Source: an uncultured Candidatus Binatia bacterium
GTDB lineage: Bacteria > Desulfobacterota > Binatia > Bin18
Direction: 5' to 3'
DNA length: 64,000 nt
Assembly: GCA_958296235.1 (NCBI GenBank)
Contig: OY282457.1
Coordinates: forward strand, 4,273,338 to 4,337,337
The first letter of the stretch is position 1. Every line of letters starts with the position of its first letter. Below, piece by piece: positions 33,469-43,244 of the stretch. The notes beneath the pieces are model-generated. The model was not told the DNA's origin, did no database searches, and saw nothing but the letters and a program-made list of their open reading frames with translations. Position numbers and translations under genes: made by a program.

Positions 33469-35508
33469 CTACCGGACAGTAGGCCGCCTCAAAATCAGCG
33501 CGCCAAACCGATCGACCCTGGCCTGACAGTCCGGCGGAATGAGCGTGGTGGCATCGTACTGTTCAACCACCGCCGGGCCAGTGAGAGTCGCCCCCGCTCC
33601 CAAGTGCGTCCGCGCATAGACCGGACAGGTCAGAAAGCCGCGCGTTTCAAAAAAGAAGACCGAGCGCGTGGCTATCGGCTGAACAGGGCCGGTCTGTTCG
33701 GCAATCGTGGAGAGCGCTGGTTTTGGCTGCGTTGCAATGGCGGTTATCCGCAAGGTGGACAGGCCGACATCTTTTCGACCCTGAAACGAAAAGCCGCAGA
33801 GCTGCTCGTGCTTATGGTGAAACTGGCTAACTGCCTGGTGGAGAAGCTCGCTGGTGAGCCCGCCCTGAGGAAGGTCGATAGTGAGCTGGGTTGACATATC
33901 AACATAGTGAAAATCCACTGACCGCCTGAACTGCCTGGGCGTGTCCGGCAGGTGTTGCTGGTTCAAGGCGGCCTGAGCCTGGTGTTCGAGCTGCGTAAAG
34001 AGGTGAGTCAGTTGTTGGGGATCAAGCGCAGCAGTGGCGGGCGGAGCCGGCGCGGCGCAATCCTCCCGGATATCGGCACAGAATAAGCCGAAGGGAGCGG
34101 CAAACCCCGGCTGAGCCGGAACCACGACCGTTGATATGCCGAGCAGCGCTGCAAGATCGGCGGCGTGTAACGGACCGGCTCCGCCTCCGGCCATCAAAGT
34201 CGTCTCCCTGGGATCGAGGCCGCGTTGCGTACACACCCGACGGATGGCTCCACACATGGTGTGATTCACCAATTGGACAATGTCCTGGGCGGTTTCTGCG
34301 GCGCTTTTGCGGCGCGACTGTCCAAAGGCAAAGAGCGCTTTTGCGGCTGCTTCCTTTGAAAGCGGCAGCGCCCCGTCAAGCAGAGAGGCGGGGAGACGAT
34401 GCAGCAGGAGATTGGCATCGGTGACTGTCGCCTGTGTCCCGCCTTTGCCGTAACAGACCGGACCGGGGTCGGCACCAGCGCTGAGCGGACCAACGCGCCA
34501 GCGTGTATCCGGGTCTACCTGGGCAATGGAACCACCGCCAGCTCCAATGGAGGTGATATCGACCATAGGCGTGCGGAGCGGATATCCGCGGACATGTCCG
34601 TGGGTAGTCAGTACCGGCTGGCCGGCTTGAACGAGGGCGATATCGGTTGAGGTGCCGCCCATGTCAAATGTGACCAAGTCGGAAAACCCGCTGGCGGCTC
34701 CAACGCGGGCCATAGCGACTGCCGCGGCACTGGGCCCAGAGAAAATGGTTGTCAAAGGCCGCTGACTGACACGCGCTCCGCTATGCAGGCCGCCGGACGA
34801 CTGCATAATCAGCGGCGGGCGGCGCAGACCCCTCTCCTGCATGGAGCGCCTCACCCGATTGAGATGCGTTCCCATTAATGACTGGAGGGCCGCGTTCAGA
34901 CAGGTGGCTGCGGTGCGCTCATACTCGCGCGCTGCGGGCAGGACATCGGACGAGAGCAGCACGTGTAGAGATGGGTCTTCCGCGAGCAGCAAGGCTCTCA
35001 GCCGCTTCTCCGGCTCAGGGTTGCGAGCGCTGTGTAAGAGCGAGATGGCAAGGGTCTTCAGGTTGCGGGTCTGACACCAGGCTGCTATTGCCGGGACCTC
35101 TTCTGCGACAATGGGTATGTGTATATTTCCTTGTGCATCAAGACGTTCGGTCACCTCGTGGATGTCCTCAAGCGGCAATACTGGCCGAGAAGGCAGGGGC
35201 GGAGAGGAGCCGTCGTCTGGCTCTTGTTGGGGCTGGTTCAACTCCAAAATATGGCGGAAGCCAGCGGTGATGAGCAGACCGATACGCGGGAGGCGGTGTT
35301 GGAGTAAGGCATTTGTGGCAAGTGTTGTGCTGTAAAAGAGCGCGCTCGGACGCAGATGCTGCGTGCGGAGGACAGAAAAAGCCGCCTGAAGACTCTCGGC
35401 TGGATCGGACGAGGACGGGATTTTCTTGTGAAAGCCGGAGCCGGAGCCGTTATAGACCAGGACATCGGTAAATGTCCCGCCAATATCGATGCCAACGGTT
35501 GTAGTCAT
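33469..35508 (-). CDS. Second hydantoinase A/oxoprolinase-type subunit
   Basis: This 679-residue protein has the full HyuA motif set: GIDIGGTFTDVLVYNGSG, FYSTTLATNALLQHR, FDMGGTSTDIALVQAG, TSIGAGGGSIAQ and MAGGGAGPLHAADLAA. It has no HyuB next to it; the neighbouring operon has its own A subunit. It may share HyuB 27902-29929 or act alone. It is a distinct paralogue, not a recent copy, judging by low local identity with the first. Confidence 0.88.
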   Translation of the reverse strand: MTTTVGIDIGGTFTDVLVYNGSGSGFHKKIPSSSDPAESLQAAFSVLRTQHLRPSALFYSTTLATNALLQHRLPRIGLLITAGFRHILELNQPQQEPDDGSSPPLPSRPVLPLEDIHEVTERLDAQGNIHIPIVAEEVPAIAAWCQTRNLKTLAISLLHSARNPEPEKRLRALLLAEDPSLHVLLSSDVLPAAREYERTAATCLNAALQSLMGTHLNRVRRSMQERGLRRPPLIMQSSGGLHSGARVSQRPLTTIFSGPSAAAVAMARVGAASGFSDLVTFDMGGTSTDIALVQAGQPVLTTHGHVRGYPLRTPMVDITSIGAGGGSIAQVDPDTRWRVGPLSAGADPGPVCYGKGGTQATVTDANLLLHRLPASLLDGALPLSKEAAAKALFAFGQSRRKSAAETAQDIVQLVNHTMCGAIRRVCTQRGLDPRETTLMAGGGAGPLHAADLAALLGISTVVVPAQPGFAAPFGLFCADIREDCAAPAPPATAALDPQQLTHLFTQLEHQAQAALNQQHLPDTPRQFRRSVDFHYVDMSTQLTIDLPQGGLTSELLHQAVSQFHHKHEQLCGFSFQGRKDVGLSTLRITAIATQPKPALSTIAEQTGPVQPIATRSVFFFETRGFLTCPVYARTHLGAGATLTGPAVVEQYDATTLIPPDCQARVDRFGALILRRPTVR

Positions 35509-35589
35509 TCGCGTCCGGGCTAGGCGCGCCGCGCGGTCCTCTGTAACCGCGCGGCATGAAAGAGGGCAGCCTGGGAAAACATGCGCACT

Positions 35590-36720
35590 CTAATCGGTAA
35601 AGCGAGGCATGACTTTGTTGGCGAACAGGTCAAGCGAGCTGAGCACCTGTTCACGCTCGTGAATCCCTTGCTGGATGAGGAGAAAGCACTCTTTGATAGG
35701 GAATTTCTTGCTCGCTTCTTCAATACGACGGGAAATCGTATCCGGGTCGCCAACCAATAACTCAGGATGTCCCTGGCCAAACGGGGTAAACCAGGTGTCC
35801 CACATCCACATGGGGTCGGTCAGCCATTCCTGCGCCGTCGCGGTGTTTTTATGGCAGATCATTGCGCCGCCCCAGGCGGCCTCGTCTCCGGGCTGAATAT
35901 CATGGCCGTGTTTCAGCGCCTCCTCGTGATAGCCGGACCACAGCCGTTGACAGAAATCGAGGTCTGAGGCCAGGACGATAGGCTTACCGCGGTAGCGTGC
36001 CCAGAAGAGCGCCGTACGCATACTATGGGTGAAACCGCCATAAATCGGCGGATGCGGGTTCTGATACGGTTTGGGCGCAATACCAATCTCGCGGATGCGC
36101 ATATCCGCATCCACGCCCGTTCCATATTGCGTATACACTCCCTGCTGGTGCGGGTTGACAAAGTCCTCGGGTGGAATCGTCCAGTATTTGCCCTGATAGC
36201 TGAAGGTCTCTTCTTTCAAAGCGGTGAGCACCACTTCGACGAACTCACGAAAATATTCGCGGTTCATATTGTCGTCTTCCGAATTTCGATTCCAGTCGCC
36301 GACCGCGTTCAGGTCAGGGCGGATACGAAAATTATGCACCCAGCGCGCCTGATAGCCCCGCACCATGCCGACTGCCAAACGGCCTTTGAGCATGTGGTCG
36401 AGGGTCGCAATATACTCTGCGGTGCGGACAGGATTATGCGTTGGCGCAACCCAGCCCACCATATTGACGCGGAGCTTTTTGCTGTGCTGGCCAATCCACA
36501 TGGACAACAGGCCCGGCTCGTTACTGGCTTCAAAGCCCTCGATTTGCAGATGATGTTCGGGATGCCCAAAGCCGGCGTAGCCCACCTCGTCCGCAAACTG
36601 GGCATACTCGGCCACTTCACTGAGCATGCGTTGGTAGAGTTCGGGCCGCTTGCCCGCCATGCCTGCTTCGAGTTCGTGACGACGGCCTAGGGTGGCATAG
36701 ATAAAAAGGTGAAATTTCAT
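35590..36720 (-). CDS. LLM-class flavin-dependent oxidoreductase
   Basis: This 376-residue luciferase-like enzyme begins MKFHLFIYATLGRRHELEAG. It contains VGYAGFGHPEHHLQIEGFE, KLRVNMVGWVAPTHNPVRTA and MLKGRLAVGMVRGYQARWV, and its C-terminus is PIKECFLLIQQGIHEREQVL. The start is ATG 36720 with ACGGGAG before it; the open frame to 37005 is not needed for the fold. It follows the sensor kinase on the same strand after a 199-base gap. The substrate is unknown. Confidence 0.88.
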   Translation of the reverse strand: MKFHLFIYATLGRRHELEAGMAGKRPELYQRMLSEVAEYAQFADEVGYAGFGHPEHHLQIEGFEASNEPGLLSMWIGQHSKKLRVNMVGWVAPTHNPVRTAEYIATLDHMLKGRLAVGMVRGYQARWVHNFRIRPDLNAVGDWNRNSEDDNMNREYFREFVEVVLTALKEETFSYQGKYWTIPPEDFVNPHQQGVYTQYGTGVDADMRIREIGIAPKPYQNPHPPIYGGFTHSMRTALFWARYRGKPIVLASDLDFCQRLWSGYHEEALKHGHDIQPGDEAAWGGAMICHKNTATAQEWLTDPMWMWDTWFTPFGQGHPELLVGDPDTISRRIEEASKKFPIKECFLLIQQGIHEREQVLSSLDLFANKVMPRFTD

Positions 36721-36919
36721 GCGATAAACTCCCGTCTCATCGAGTCGGCAACAGCCAGGGGTCGGAGCAGCCGCGCTTCCCATGCTCAATACACCATGCA
36801 TATCGGGTCTGCTGAGGAATGTGAAGGTCAAAGGGAATGGGTGTGACCCGCTCCGCTCCGCCACGGAGGGACACCAGGACTCCAGAGTGGAGACAGGACC
36901 GCAGGGAGGGGAGGTGCAA

Positions 36920-38740
36920 CTACGGCTCGGACAGGGATGTTGAGGCGGACGGCGCCAAGCCGGAGTCACCCGCATGTGTGGCAGAAGCCGGGGGAGCGTC
37001 TTCATTGATCGGGAGTTCTACCCGCACCTCGGTGCCGCGGCCGTGCTGGCTTTGCACTGAGAAACGTCCGCCACAGGAGACAGCCTGTTCTCGCATGTAG
37101 AGCAGACCGTAATGGCCGGGAAGGGACTGCTCCGGCTGAAAACCCTGTCCATCGTCTTTAATCATGAGCGACACACCCTGCTGCTCGAAGGTCAGAGCAA
37201 TCTGCACCCGGTTGGCCTTGGCATGTCGCTGGACATTGTGGAGGGCTTCTTGGGTAATGCGAAAAAGCGTACGGCTGGTTTGTGTCGGAAGGGGCCGGTC
37301 CCCGTCATCCGCTTGCATGACGACCTCAAAGGGCTCCTGCTCCTGCAGGTCGGTTACATAGGCGCGGAGTGCCTGAACAAGGCCGAAGTCTTCGAGCACG
37401 GGGGGTAACAATCCGTTGGTAAACTGGCGGGCGAGCACAGAAATCGTATCCAACTCAGAGGCCAGTTTGGTAAAACGCTCACGACCGGCCGGAGCATGTT
37501 GCAGGACGAATTCCTGAAAGCCGTGAAAGTCCTGGAAGACACGAAAGAGTCGTTCTCCTATCTGCTGATGCCATTCGCTGACAATGCGCTGGCGTTCTTC
37601 TTCTTGCGCATTGAGCACGGTGTGGAGGAGACCGCGTAGCTCCGTCACCGACCGATGGGCCTCAGCAAGTGTGTAGGCCCGCTGCACGGCAGGGAGCGCA
37701 TACTGCGCAATATCGGCGAGGACCTTGATGTCTTGCGGACAAAAGCCTTCACGATGCTTTCTATCCGCCAAGAGCAAGCAGCCGAGTAACGAATCATCGC
37801 CAAGTTGATGGATGAGGAGATGGCGCTGGGCCAGTTCTTTTTCAGAGAGCGCTTGCAAACGAGCATAAATATCCTGCGAGGTATTGAGGACTTTGAGCCC
37901 AAGGGTGAGCGCTACCTGCAGAGCGCCCCATGCAGCAAAGGAATGATCCCAGGCAGAAGGGGTAAGCGTCGGAAAAGCTCCCGCGGTTTTGACCTTGACG
38001 CAAGCGCGGGTGTCGGGGTCGAGGAGGATAACGCACACACCGCGGCAGGGAATACGCCGTAACACTTCATCGACAAGCTGTTGGAGGAGGGGGTCAATTT
38101 CCAAGAGCGCGAGTTTCTCTTGAAGGGGCTCGATTTGATTTGCTTGCAGGGAGCCTGGAGCCGTTTTCGGAGCGCTATCCTGCGAGAGGCGCTGTGCAGA
38201 AAAAAGACCGGCCAGACCGGCAATGCCAAGCAGCAGAGCACAGCGCAGGGCGAGGCTGGGGTAGAGTTCCGGGATTGAGGCGGATGAGGGTGGAGCAAGG
38301 AAGAGCAGCAGAACTGAGGCGAGACTCGCAACAAGTGCCATACCAAAGCCAGCCTGCCAGCCAAAGCGGAGCGTTGCGATCAGGGTGAGTCCATACAAAT
38401 AGACGGATAACGGGCTCAACAGCCCGCCGCTGACTCCACACAGCACAGCGGCAAAGACCACGTCACTCAGCCCGATGGGAAAGGGCAGCGGCGTCCCTTT
38501 ATAGTGACGGTAGGCAAAATATTGACCGAAGAAACAGTACACGACGCTCCCAAGAAGACAGTATGGCGTGGCGGCCTGGTAGAGAACGGGCGGATTGAAC
38601 CAGAGCAACCCTGCTCCGACCCCTAAGGCGAGCCAGCGCAGCCGCGCCAGAATTTTCTCGCTTGGCGTGTGGTGGGCTACCGCCCCTTGTAGGGGAGGAG
38701 CCCAGAACGCACTAGATATTGTTGCCATAAGGATACACAC
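36920..38740 (-). CDS. Membrane sensor histidine kinase (NarL-type) with GAF domain
   Basis: This 606-residue kinase has about six membrane helices (residues 20-190), a GAF-like domain (about 215-370) and a HisKA_3 dimerisation helix. There EEERQRIVSEWHQQIGERLF has the phospho-accepting His but lacks the usual ELHD motif (EWHQ instead). The HATPase domain shows the N box (QEALHNVQRHAKAN) and the G1 box (KDDGQGF). No response regulator lies beside it, so it is an orphan here. The signal is unknown. Confidence 0.88.
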   Translation of the reverse strand: MCILMATISSAFWAPPLQGAVAHHTPSEKILARLRWLALGVGAGLLWFNPPVLYQAATPYCLLGSVVYCFFGQYFAYRHYKGTPLPFPIGLSDVVFAAVLCGVSGGLLSPLSVYLYGLTLIATLRFGWQAGFGMALVASLASVLLLFLAPPSSASIPELYPSLALRCALLLGIAGLAGLFSAQRLSQDSAPKTAPGSLQANQIEPLQEKLALLEIDPLLQQLVDEVLRRIPCRGVCVILLDPDTRACVKVKTAGAFPTLTPSAWDHSFAAWGALQVALTLGLKVLNTSQDIYARLQALSEKELAQRHLLIHQLGDDSLLGCLLLADRKHREGFCPQDIKVLADIAQYALPAVQRAYTLAEAHRSVTELRGLLHTVLNAQEEERQRIVSEWHQQIGERLFRVFQDFHGFQEFVLQHAPAGRERFTKLASELDTISVLARQFTNGLLPPVLEDFGLVQALRAYVTDLQEQEPFEVVMQADDGDRPLPTQTSRTLFRITQEALHNVQRHAKANRVQIALTFEQQGVSLMIKDDGQGFQPEQSLPGHYGLLYMREQAVSCGGRFSVQSQHGRGTEVRVELPINEDAPPASATHAGDSGLAPSASTSLSEP

Positions 38741-38886
38741 ACCATATCTGATCCCCCTTCACTTTTCCACTGTTCGCGGAAAATATGGGCTCATGTGAGA
38801 GCGTTGGGTGAGATATATTTGACGAACGCGGAGCAGGTCGGTATAGGTCGTGTCAGCGTATTGCACACGACAGAAAGGAGACCGTT

Positions 38887-39207
38887 ATGCTGCTGATGTT
38901 CAAGGCGAGGATTAACAAACCCGCTGATATGTCAAATAAAGACTTTTATACCGTCTGGCGGAAGGAGTCCGAAGCTGCCCTGGGAGCGAAGGAAGCCGGT
39001 GTCATTAAAGGGATTTGGAAGGTTGCGGGTCAACCCGAAGTGGTGGTGATTATGGATGTGGAGTCAGGCGATATGCTTGACCAGGCGATCAATGGGTTGC
39101 CGATCTGGCAGCTCGGCTATGCGCATATTGTTTCAGACGTTGAAGTGCTTCCTCTGCGTCCGTACGAGAACTGGGCCGAAGACCTGAAGACCTTGTCCCA
39201 AGGCTAG
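38887..39207 (+). CDS. Muconolactone-isomerase-like ferredoxin-fold protein
   Basis: This 106-residue protein has the single dimeric alpha-beta barrel of muconolactone delta-isomerases and related YciI-like proteins. MLLMFKARINKPADMSNKDF is the first strand and helix, and VVVIMDVESGDMLDQAINGLP the middle part. True catechol-pathway partners are absent, so the isomerase role is not certain. GAAAGGAGA lies before the ATG. A strong hairpin follows. Confidence 0.75.
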   Translation: MLLMFKARINKPADMSNKDFYTVWRKESEAALGAKEAGVIKGIWKVAGQPEVVVIMDVESGDMLDQAINGLPIWQLGYAHIVSDVEVLPLRPYENWAEDLKTLSQG

Positions 39208-39219
39208 ACTGTGCAAAGG

Positions 39220-39260
39220 GAAGAGCAGGGCGGGCTCTCTCAGCCATCGCTCTGCTCTTC
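39220..39260 (+). terminator. Hairpin after the isomerase-like gene
   Basis: GAAGAGCAGGGCG pairs with CGCTCTGCTCTTC over 13 bases with one G-T pair. It starts 13 bases after the stop codon. The T tract is weak, but the stem is long enough to stop transcription or protect the 3' end. Confidence 0.65.
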
Positions 39261-39353
39261 TCTGGCGGGCTTCCTGCTCTTTTTGCTTAGCCCTCTTGTT
39301 TCACCTCAACTCCACCGAGCTGTTCCAAGACCTTGACTAAGAGAAGCCTGTAC

Positions 39354-39387
39354 AAAAAAAGGACACCCACTTCAGAGTATCCTTTTT
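39354..39387. terminator. Bidirectional A/T-flanked hairpin
   Basis: AAAAAGGA (39356-39363) pairs with TCCTTTTT (39380-39387), with extra pairs inside. A's on the left and T's on the right make it a terminator for either strand. It should end the transcript of the histone-like gene on the minus strand. Confidence 0.7.
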
Positions 39388-39413
39388 CCTCACTTGTCGC
39401 GTGCGCTGAGGCG

Positions 39414-40037
39414 TCAGTCTGACGAAACGTCCGGTGTTCCCTCAACGTCTGCCAGCTCATCAATCAGTTCCTCTTCGTTGTTTGCCGCCTGCTCCGTAGC
39501 TTGTGCGGCCGCGGGCCGTTTTGCGCGGCCCCGTATCGGCATCCGATTGCGGACTTCACGCCAGTGAAAACTACTCGGTGGACTCTGGAGACGTTCAAAG
39601 CTGGCAAGCAGCAGGTCCTTGCTGTCTGCCCGCCCAAAGCAATGGTCGCCAATCCACATTTCCCAGCCGGGACGGGTGCTTCCGTCCGGTCCAGTCAGGT
39701 CTCGCTTCACAAAAACCGGAGACGTGGCGGCCGGCGAGGATTCCTCTTCGATTTCCTGGTCAGAAGCTGGGGGAGGGGTAACTGGGGGAGGGACTGGCTC
39801 TGGTGGGGGAGGAGGAGGGGGAGGCGCGGTTTTCACTTCAGCCGGCTCTGGAGGGGGTATCCCGGCGGCGGCTTTGGCTGGTGTTTTTTTCTTGGCTGCC
39901 GTTGTGACTTTTTTCGCGGCTGTTTCTTTCTTGGCAGAGGCTCTGACCGACTTTTTTACTTGTTTTTTTACGGATTTTGCCGCCGTCGTACTTTTTGTCT
40001 TTTTCTTGGCGGGCTTTTCAGACGTGCGGCTCTTCAT
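39414..40037 (-). CDS. Histone H1-like basic protein with Pro-rich linker
   Basis: This 207-residue protein has three zones. Residues 1-60 are mainly Lys, Ala and Thr (AKKETAAKKVTTAAKKKTPA type), like bacterial histone H1-like proteins. Residues 60-95 are a proline-rich linker with a run of eight prolines. The C-terminal 110 residues contain a compact segment (GWEMWIGDHCFGRADSKDLL) of unknown family and an acidic end. It is probably a nucleoid-binding protein with an extra module. The same basic repeat style occurs on the glyoxalase at 11806. Confidence 0.65.
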   Translation of the reverse strand: MKSRTSEKPAKKKTKSTTAAKSVKKQVKKSVRASAKKETAAKKVTTAAKKKTPAKAAAGIPPPEPAEVKTAPPPPPPPPEPVPPPVTPPPASDQEIEEESSPAATSPVFVKRDLTGPDGSTRPGWEMWIGDHCFGRADSKDLLLASFERLQSPPSSFHWREVRNRMPIRGRAKRPAAAQATEQAANNEEELIDELADVEGTPDVSSD

Positions 40038-40148
40038 AGTGGGGTCCCTCTCAGCTTCCGACCCAGAGTTCCATTTTTCCCGAATAAATTCAATCCCCTC
40101 CTTGCACTGAGAGCCCTTTATCGAAGGGGTTTTCTTGATTGAGAGGGG

Positions 40149-40646
40149 TCATTCCGGTCGCTGTGAACGGGCCGCTCTGACGTAGGTTCCGCTTTTTCCG
40201 CCACTCTTGTGCTTGAGACTGATGTCTGAGATGACGATGTCTTTTTCCACGGCCTTACACATGTCGTAAACGGTCAGTGCAGCAACGGAAACCGCGGTCA
40301 GGGCTTCCATTTCCACTCCGGTTTGTCCGTTGACTTTGACACGCGCTTCAATGTCAATGCGGCCCCTTTCTTCGTCCGGCGTACACTCAACAGCAACCGA
40401 GGAAATGGGAAGCGGGTGGCACAGCGGGATGAGTTCCGGCGTTTTCTTGGCCGCCATGATACCGGCGACACGAGCGACCGCGAGCGTATCGCCTTTGGGC
40501 ATCTGACCGGAGGTAATGAGTCGCAGCGTATCCGGGCGCATACGGATAGTCCCGGTCGCGATGGCCTCCCGCTCAGTTGCGGATTTCGCTCCCACATCAA
40601 CCATCCGGGCGCGACCCTGGAAGTCGGTATGACTCAATTTTTTCAT
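40149..40646 (-). CDS. moaC: Cyclic pyranopterin monophosphate synthase
   Basis: This 165-residue enzyme forms cPMP in molybdenum cofactor biosynthesis. [55 protein letters not shown] and [10 protein letters not shown] are the family blocks, with the catalytic lysines present. The start is ATG 40646, 8 bases after the stop of the aldo/keto reductase gene, so they are co-transcribed. No other moa gene is in the window. Confidence 0.96.
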   Translation of the reverse strand: MKKLSHTDFQGRARMVDVGAKSATEREAIATGTIRMRPDTLRLITSGQMPKGDTLAVARVAGIMAAKKTPELIPLCHPLPISSVAVECTPDEERGRIDIEARVKVNGQTGVEMEALTAVSVAALTVYDMCKAVEKDIVISDISLKHKSGGKSGTYVRAARSQRPE

Positions 40647-40654
40647 GCTGGTGC

Positions 40655-41950
40655 CTACACGAATTGGAGCATCTGGTCTGCTCGGAGCAGTTTGGCCTGA
40701 ATCGGAATCTGATGTGGACACGCGCTTTCGCACGGGGCTCGACAGTCGATACACTGGGAGGCGTTCCGGGCGAGTGGCAGCCGGGCATATTCTTCCATCC
40801 CCACCCGCTGCTGGCCGTAGTTTTCATAATACATGGCGTAGCGCAGGATATCATCGACCGGAACATCGGACGGACAGGAAGACAAGCAGTCGCCACAGCC
40901 CGGCGGACAATAGTCGTTCGCAACAAGCCGATCATATTTTTCGAGCAGCTCAAGGTCGGCCTGCTGAAACGGCTGCCCGGAGGCGTGCAGGTACTCGTCG
41001 ATGTGGTGGAAGGAGCCGATCGTGACCACAAGCCCGCTCACGTCAGGATTGGACAGCACCCACTTAAAGGCGGCCTGTGAGAACGACTCCCGTTCGGTTG
41101 GGGTAAAATCCGACAACGCGCTATGGCGGGCTCCCTTGAGGGTCTTCATGGCCACCACCCCGACCCCCTTCCGTTTGGCATCGTGGAAAATATTCGTCAA
41201 CTCGGGCCAGTTGCGGAAATTATAGGCAACCATGATGACATCAAAGCGGTCGCTGTCCACGGCGTGACGCATGACGGCTTCGAGCCGCGGGGTATGGGAC
41301 GAGACACCGAGAAACCGGAGTTTTCCCTGCTCTTTGAGTCGATCGAAGGCTTCGTGGATGTTCGGGTTCATGAGGCGCTCAATGGAATTGCAGGCATGAA
41401 TGTGGGCCAGATCAAGATAGTCGGTGCCGATTCTCTGCAGACTGGCTTCAACCGCAGCCATGACATCTTTGACTGAGGTCGTATCGCTCAGATGGCCGCG
41501 TGTCGTGCAAAACTTGGAGACGATAAAGAGCTTGTCGCGCGGATAGCCTTGAATGCCCTGGCCTAATGTTTTTTCCGATCCGGCCCGCGAATAATCCGGC
41601 GAGGTATCAAAATAATTGATGCCTCGATCAATGGCCCGTCGCACGACATCCGCGTTGTCGAGCCCTGAGCAGCCGAACGAGATATCTGATATTTCCATTC
41701 CGGTGCGGCCCAATGGTCGATAGCTGCGAATGCGAGCCTGCTGCCAGTCCGGGCTTTTTTCCTCTGCTTCGGTTTCAGGCTGGCTCAACAGAAACAGCTG
41801 GGTTTTATACTCACAGCCGGCTGCCAGCGCCGCGCCGCCGCCGACCGCGCCCAGCGCGGCCTTTCTCAGAAACGCGCGCCGGCTCGTCGGTGTCCTGAGC
41901 TGGTCATCCTGCTGGGGAAAGGGGTGAGCCTTGGACTGTTGCTTCTGCAT
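40655..41950 (-). CDS. Tat-exported aldo/keto reductase with ferredoxin domain
   Basis: This 431-residue protein starts with a twin-arginine signal ([20 protein letters not shown]). An aldo/keto reductase barrel follows (about residues 75-330: [43 protein letters not shown]). The C-terminal region carries two cysteine clusters ([13 protein letters not shown] and [13 protein letters not shown]) that should hold [4Fe-4S] centres. This AKR-ferredoxin fusion is known in anaerobes and some Proteobacteria. It is co-transcribed with moaC. Confidence 0.88.
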   Translation of the reverse strand: MQKQQSKAHPFPQQDDQLRTPTSRRAFLRKAALGAVGGGAALAAGCEYKTQLFLLSQPETEAEEKSPDWQQARIRSYRPLGRTGMEISDISFGCSGLDNADVVRRAIDRGINYFDTSPDYSRAGSEKTLGQGIQGYPRDKLFIVSKFCTTRGHLSDTTSVKDVMAAVEASLQRIGTDYLDLAHIHACNSIERLMNPNIHEAFDRLKEQGKLRFLGVSSHTPRLEAVMRHAVDSDRFDVIMVAYNFRNWPELTNIFHDAKRKGVGVVAMKTLKGARHSALSDFTPTERESFSQAAFKWVLSNPDVSGLVVTIGSFHHIDEYLHASGQPFQQADLELLEKYDRLVANDYCPPGCGDCLSSCPSDVPVDDILRYAMYYENYGQQRVGMEEYARLPLARNASQCIDCRAPCESACPHQIPIQAKLLRADQMLQFV

Positions 41951-42030
41951 GGCAGCCGATCTCCTTTTTTCGTGTGGTTATGGACAGGCGTCGCCGGAGT
42001 GCCTGGACCCGGACAAAAGCACCCCCGGAT

Positions 42031-42609
42031 TCAGGTCAGCTCCACCCGATGAATCGTTCCTTCTCTCGTCTGGGTATCAAATAACGCATAGGCTCCCCGC
42101 CGGTCCTGGTCGCGCGGCTGCGAGCACGAGCCCGGGTTAATGACCACCACGTCGCCGGCCTGGTGGACCAACGGAACATGGGTGTGCCCGAAGCAGACCA
42201 TATCATAGGGCAGGGTGGCGAACTCGTCCAAGCGCTTGCTGCCCGGATAAATATATTCCTCATAGGGTTCCCACGGGCTGGCATGGATCATGAGAACCCG
42301 CAGGCCGTCGCACTCAAACTCCTGGCTGAGTGGGGCGTTTGCCAGAAAGGCGAGCGATGCTGCCGGAAATTTCTCCTGACATTTTTTCAGGTAGGCGGGG
42401 TTCCGGCCACCAAAAAGAACGACCTCATGATTGCCCTGAATGCAGCGCGCGCCGGCCTCTTGCAGCAGAGAGACCGTGTCCGGGCAGAAACGGTATTCAC
42501 TCACCGCGTCTCCGGGACATAATAATAAATCAGTCGCCGGCATGTGGTTGAGCACGCGCTGGAGGGCCTGCGCGTCGGCGTGGATATCGGAGACGAGTCC
42601 AATTTTCAT
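42031..42609 (-). CDS. YfcE/MJ0936-type metallophosphoesterase
   Basis: This 192-residue calcineurin-like phosphoesterase of the compact YfcE group has the motifs LVSDIHADAQAL, CPGDAVSEY, IQGNHEVVLFGG, VCFGHTHVPL and NPGSCSQPRD in order. It is a predicted cytoplasmic phosphodiesterase. The start is ATG 42609. It follows the CinA-like gene on the same strand after a 90-base gap. Confidence 0.92.
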   Translation of the reverse strand: MKIGLVSDIHADAQALQRVLNHMPATDLLLCPGDAVSEYRFCPDTVSLLQEAGARCIQGNHEVVLFGGRNPAYLKKCQEKFPAASLAFLANAPLSQEFECDGLRVLMIHASPWEPYEEYIYPGSKRLDEFATLPYDMVCFGHTHVPLVHQAGDVVVINPGSCSQPRDQDRRGAYALFDTQTREGTIHRVELT

Positions 42610-42699
42610 AGTGACAGTCGCAGTCTTTCGGGTCGTCGAGTCGTTGATTCAATGTGTATTGTTTGCTCGGCGCTCATGCAAGAGGGACAACGCTGCTCG

Positions 42700-43242
42700 C
42701 TACTCTACGCTCTGCTCCTCTATAGACTCATCGGCCCGCAGGAGTCCGTCACATGTCAGGCGCAGACCGCACGCCCGTGCCAGGAGCGTCAGCAGAAGGT
42801 CGCTGACGACCCGTTCTTCACTCTGCCGGTCTCGCGCGCCCTTGGTCAGCGTGCACGAATAGACGCGGGTTCCCTCAGCGCTACTGAGGCCGATGTGCGC
42901 GCGGTGTTCCCCTTTTTTGAGTCGGTCCGTCGCCAGCGCAGCCGTGCAGGCAACGCCAACCAACGGTCCCCCCGCAGGGTGTAATACGCCGGCACGCTTA
43001 TAGGCGGCTCTGGCCAGGGCCGCGGCGGTTTCCACGCTCACGGCCCGGTCTGGATTGGCTCCCAGAAATTCGGCGAGCGCCGCTTCACTATAGGGGACGA
43101 CCACTTCAAGCACGGTCCGTGAGGCGCCCGGAACAGCCAGCAGGTCTGCGATTGCCTGCGTCCCACCGCCGGTCACCACCAGCATGGCCCTGCAAGAGCT
43201 GGCATGGATCCGGGCGATGCTGGTGGTGTGGGCGGCTGCCAT
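42700..43242 (-). CDS. CinA-like protein
   Basis: This 180-residue protein resembles the CinA C-terminal (nicotinamide-nucleotide amidase-like) fold. VVTGGGTQAIADLLAVPGAS and TVLEVVVPYSEAALAEFLG are typical, followed by VGVACTAALATDRLKKGEHR. The group also occurs fused to nucleotidyltransferase-like domains in eukaryotes. Activity is not assured. It starts 2 bases after the stop of the BKACE gene and is co-transcribed with it. Confidence 0.75.
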   Translation of the reverse strand: MAAAHTTSIARIHASSCRAMLVVTGGGTQAIADLLAVPGASRTVLEVVVPYSEAALAEFLGANPDRAVSVETAAALARAAYKRAGVLHPAGGPLVGVACTAALATDRLKKGEHRAHIGLSSAEGTRVYSCTLTKGARDRQSEERVVSDLLLTLLARACGLRLTCDGLLRADESIEEQSVE

Positions 43243-43244
43243 GT

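Noticed and set aside
36025-36690. A 221-residue plus-strand open frame
   Set aside because: It is antisense to the LLM oxidoreductase at 35590-36720, which is well supported.
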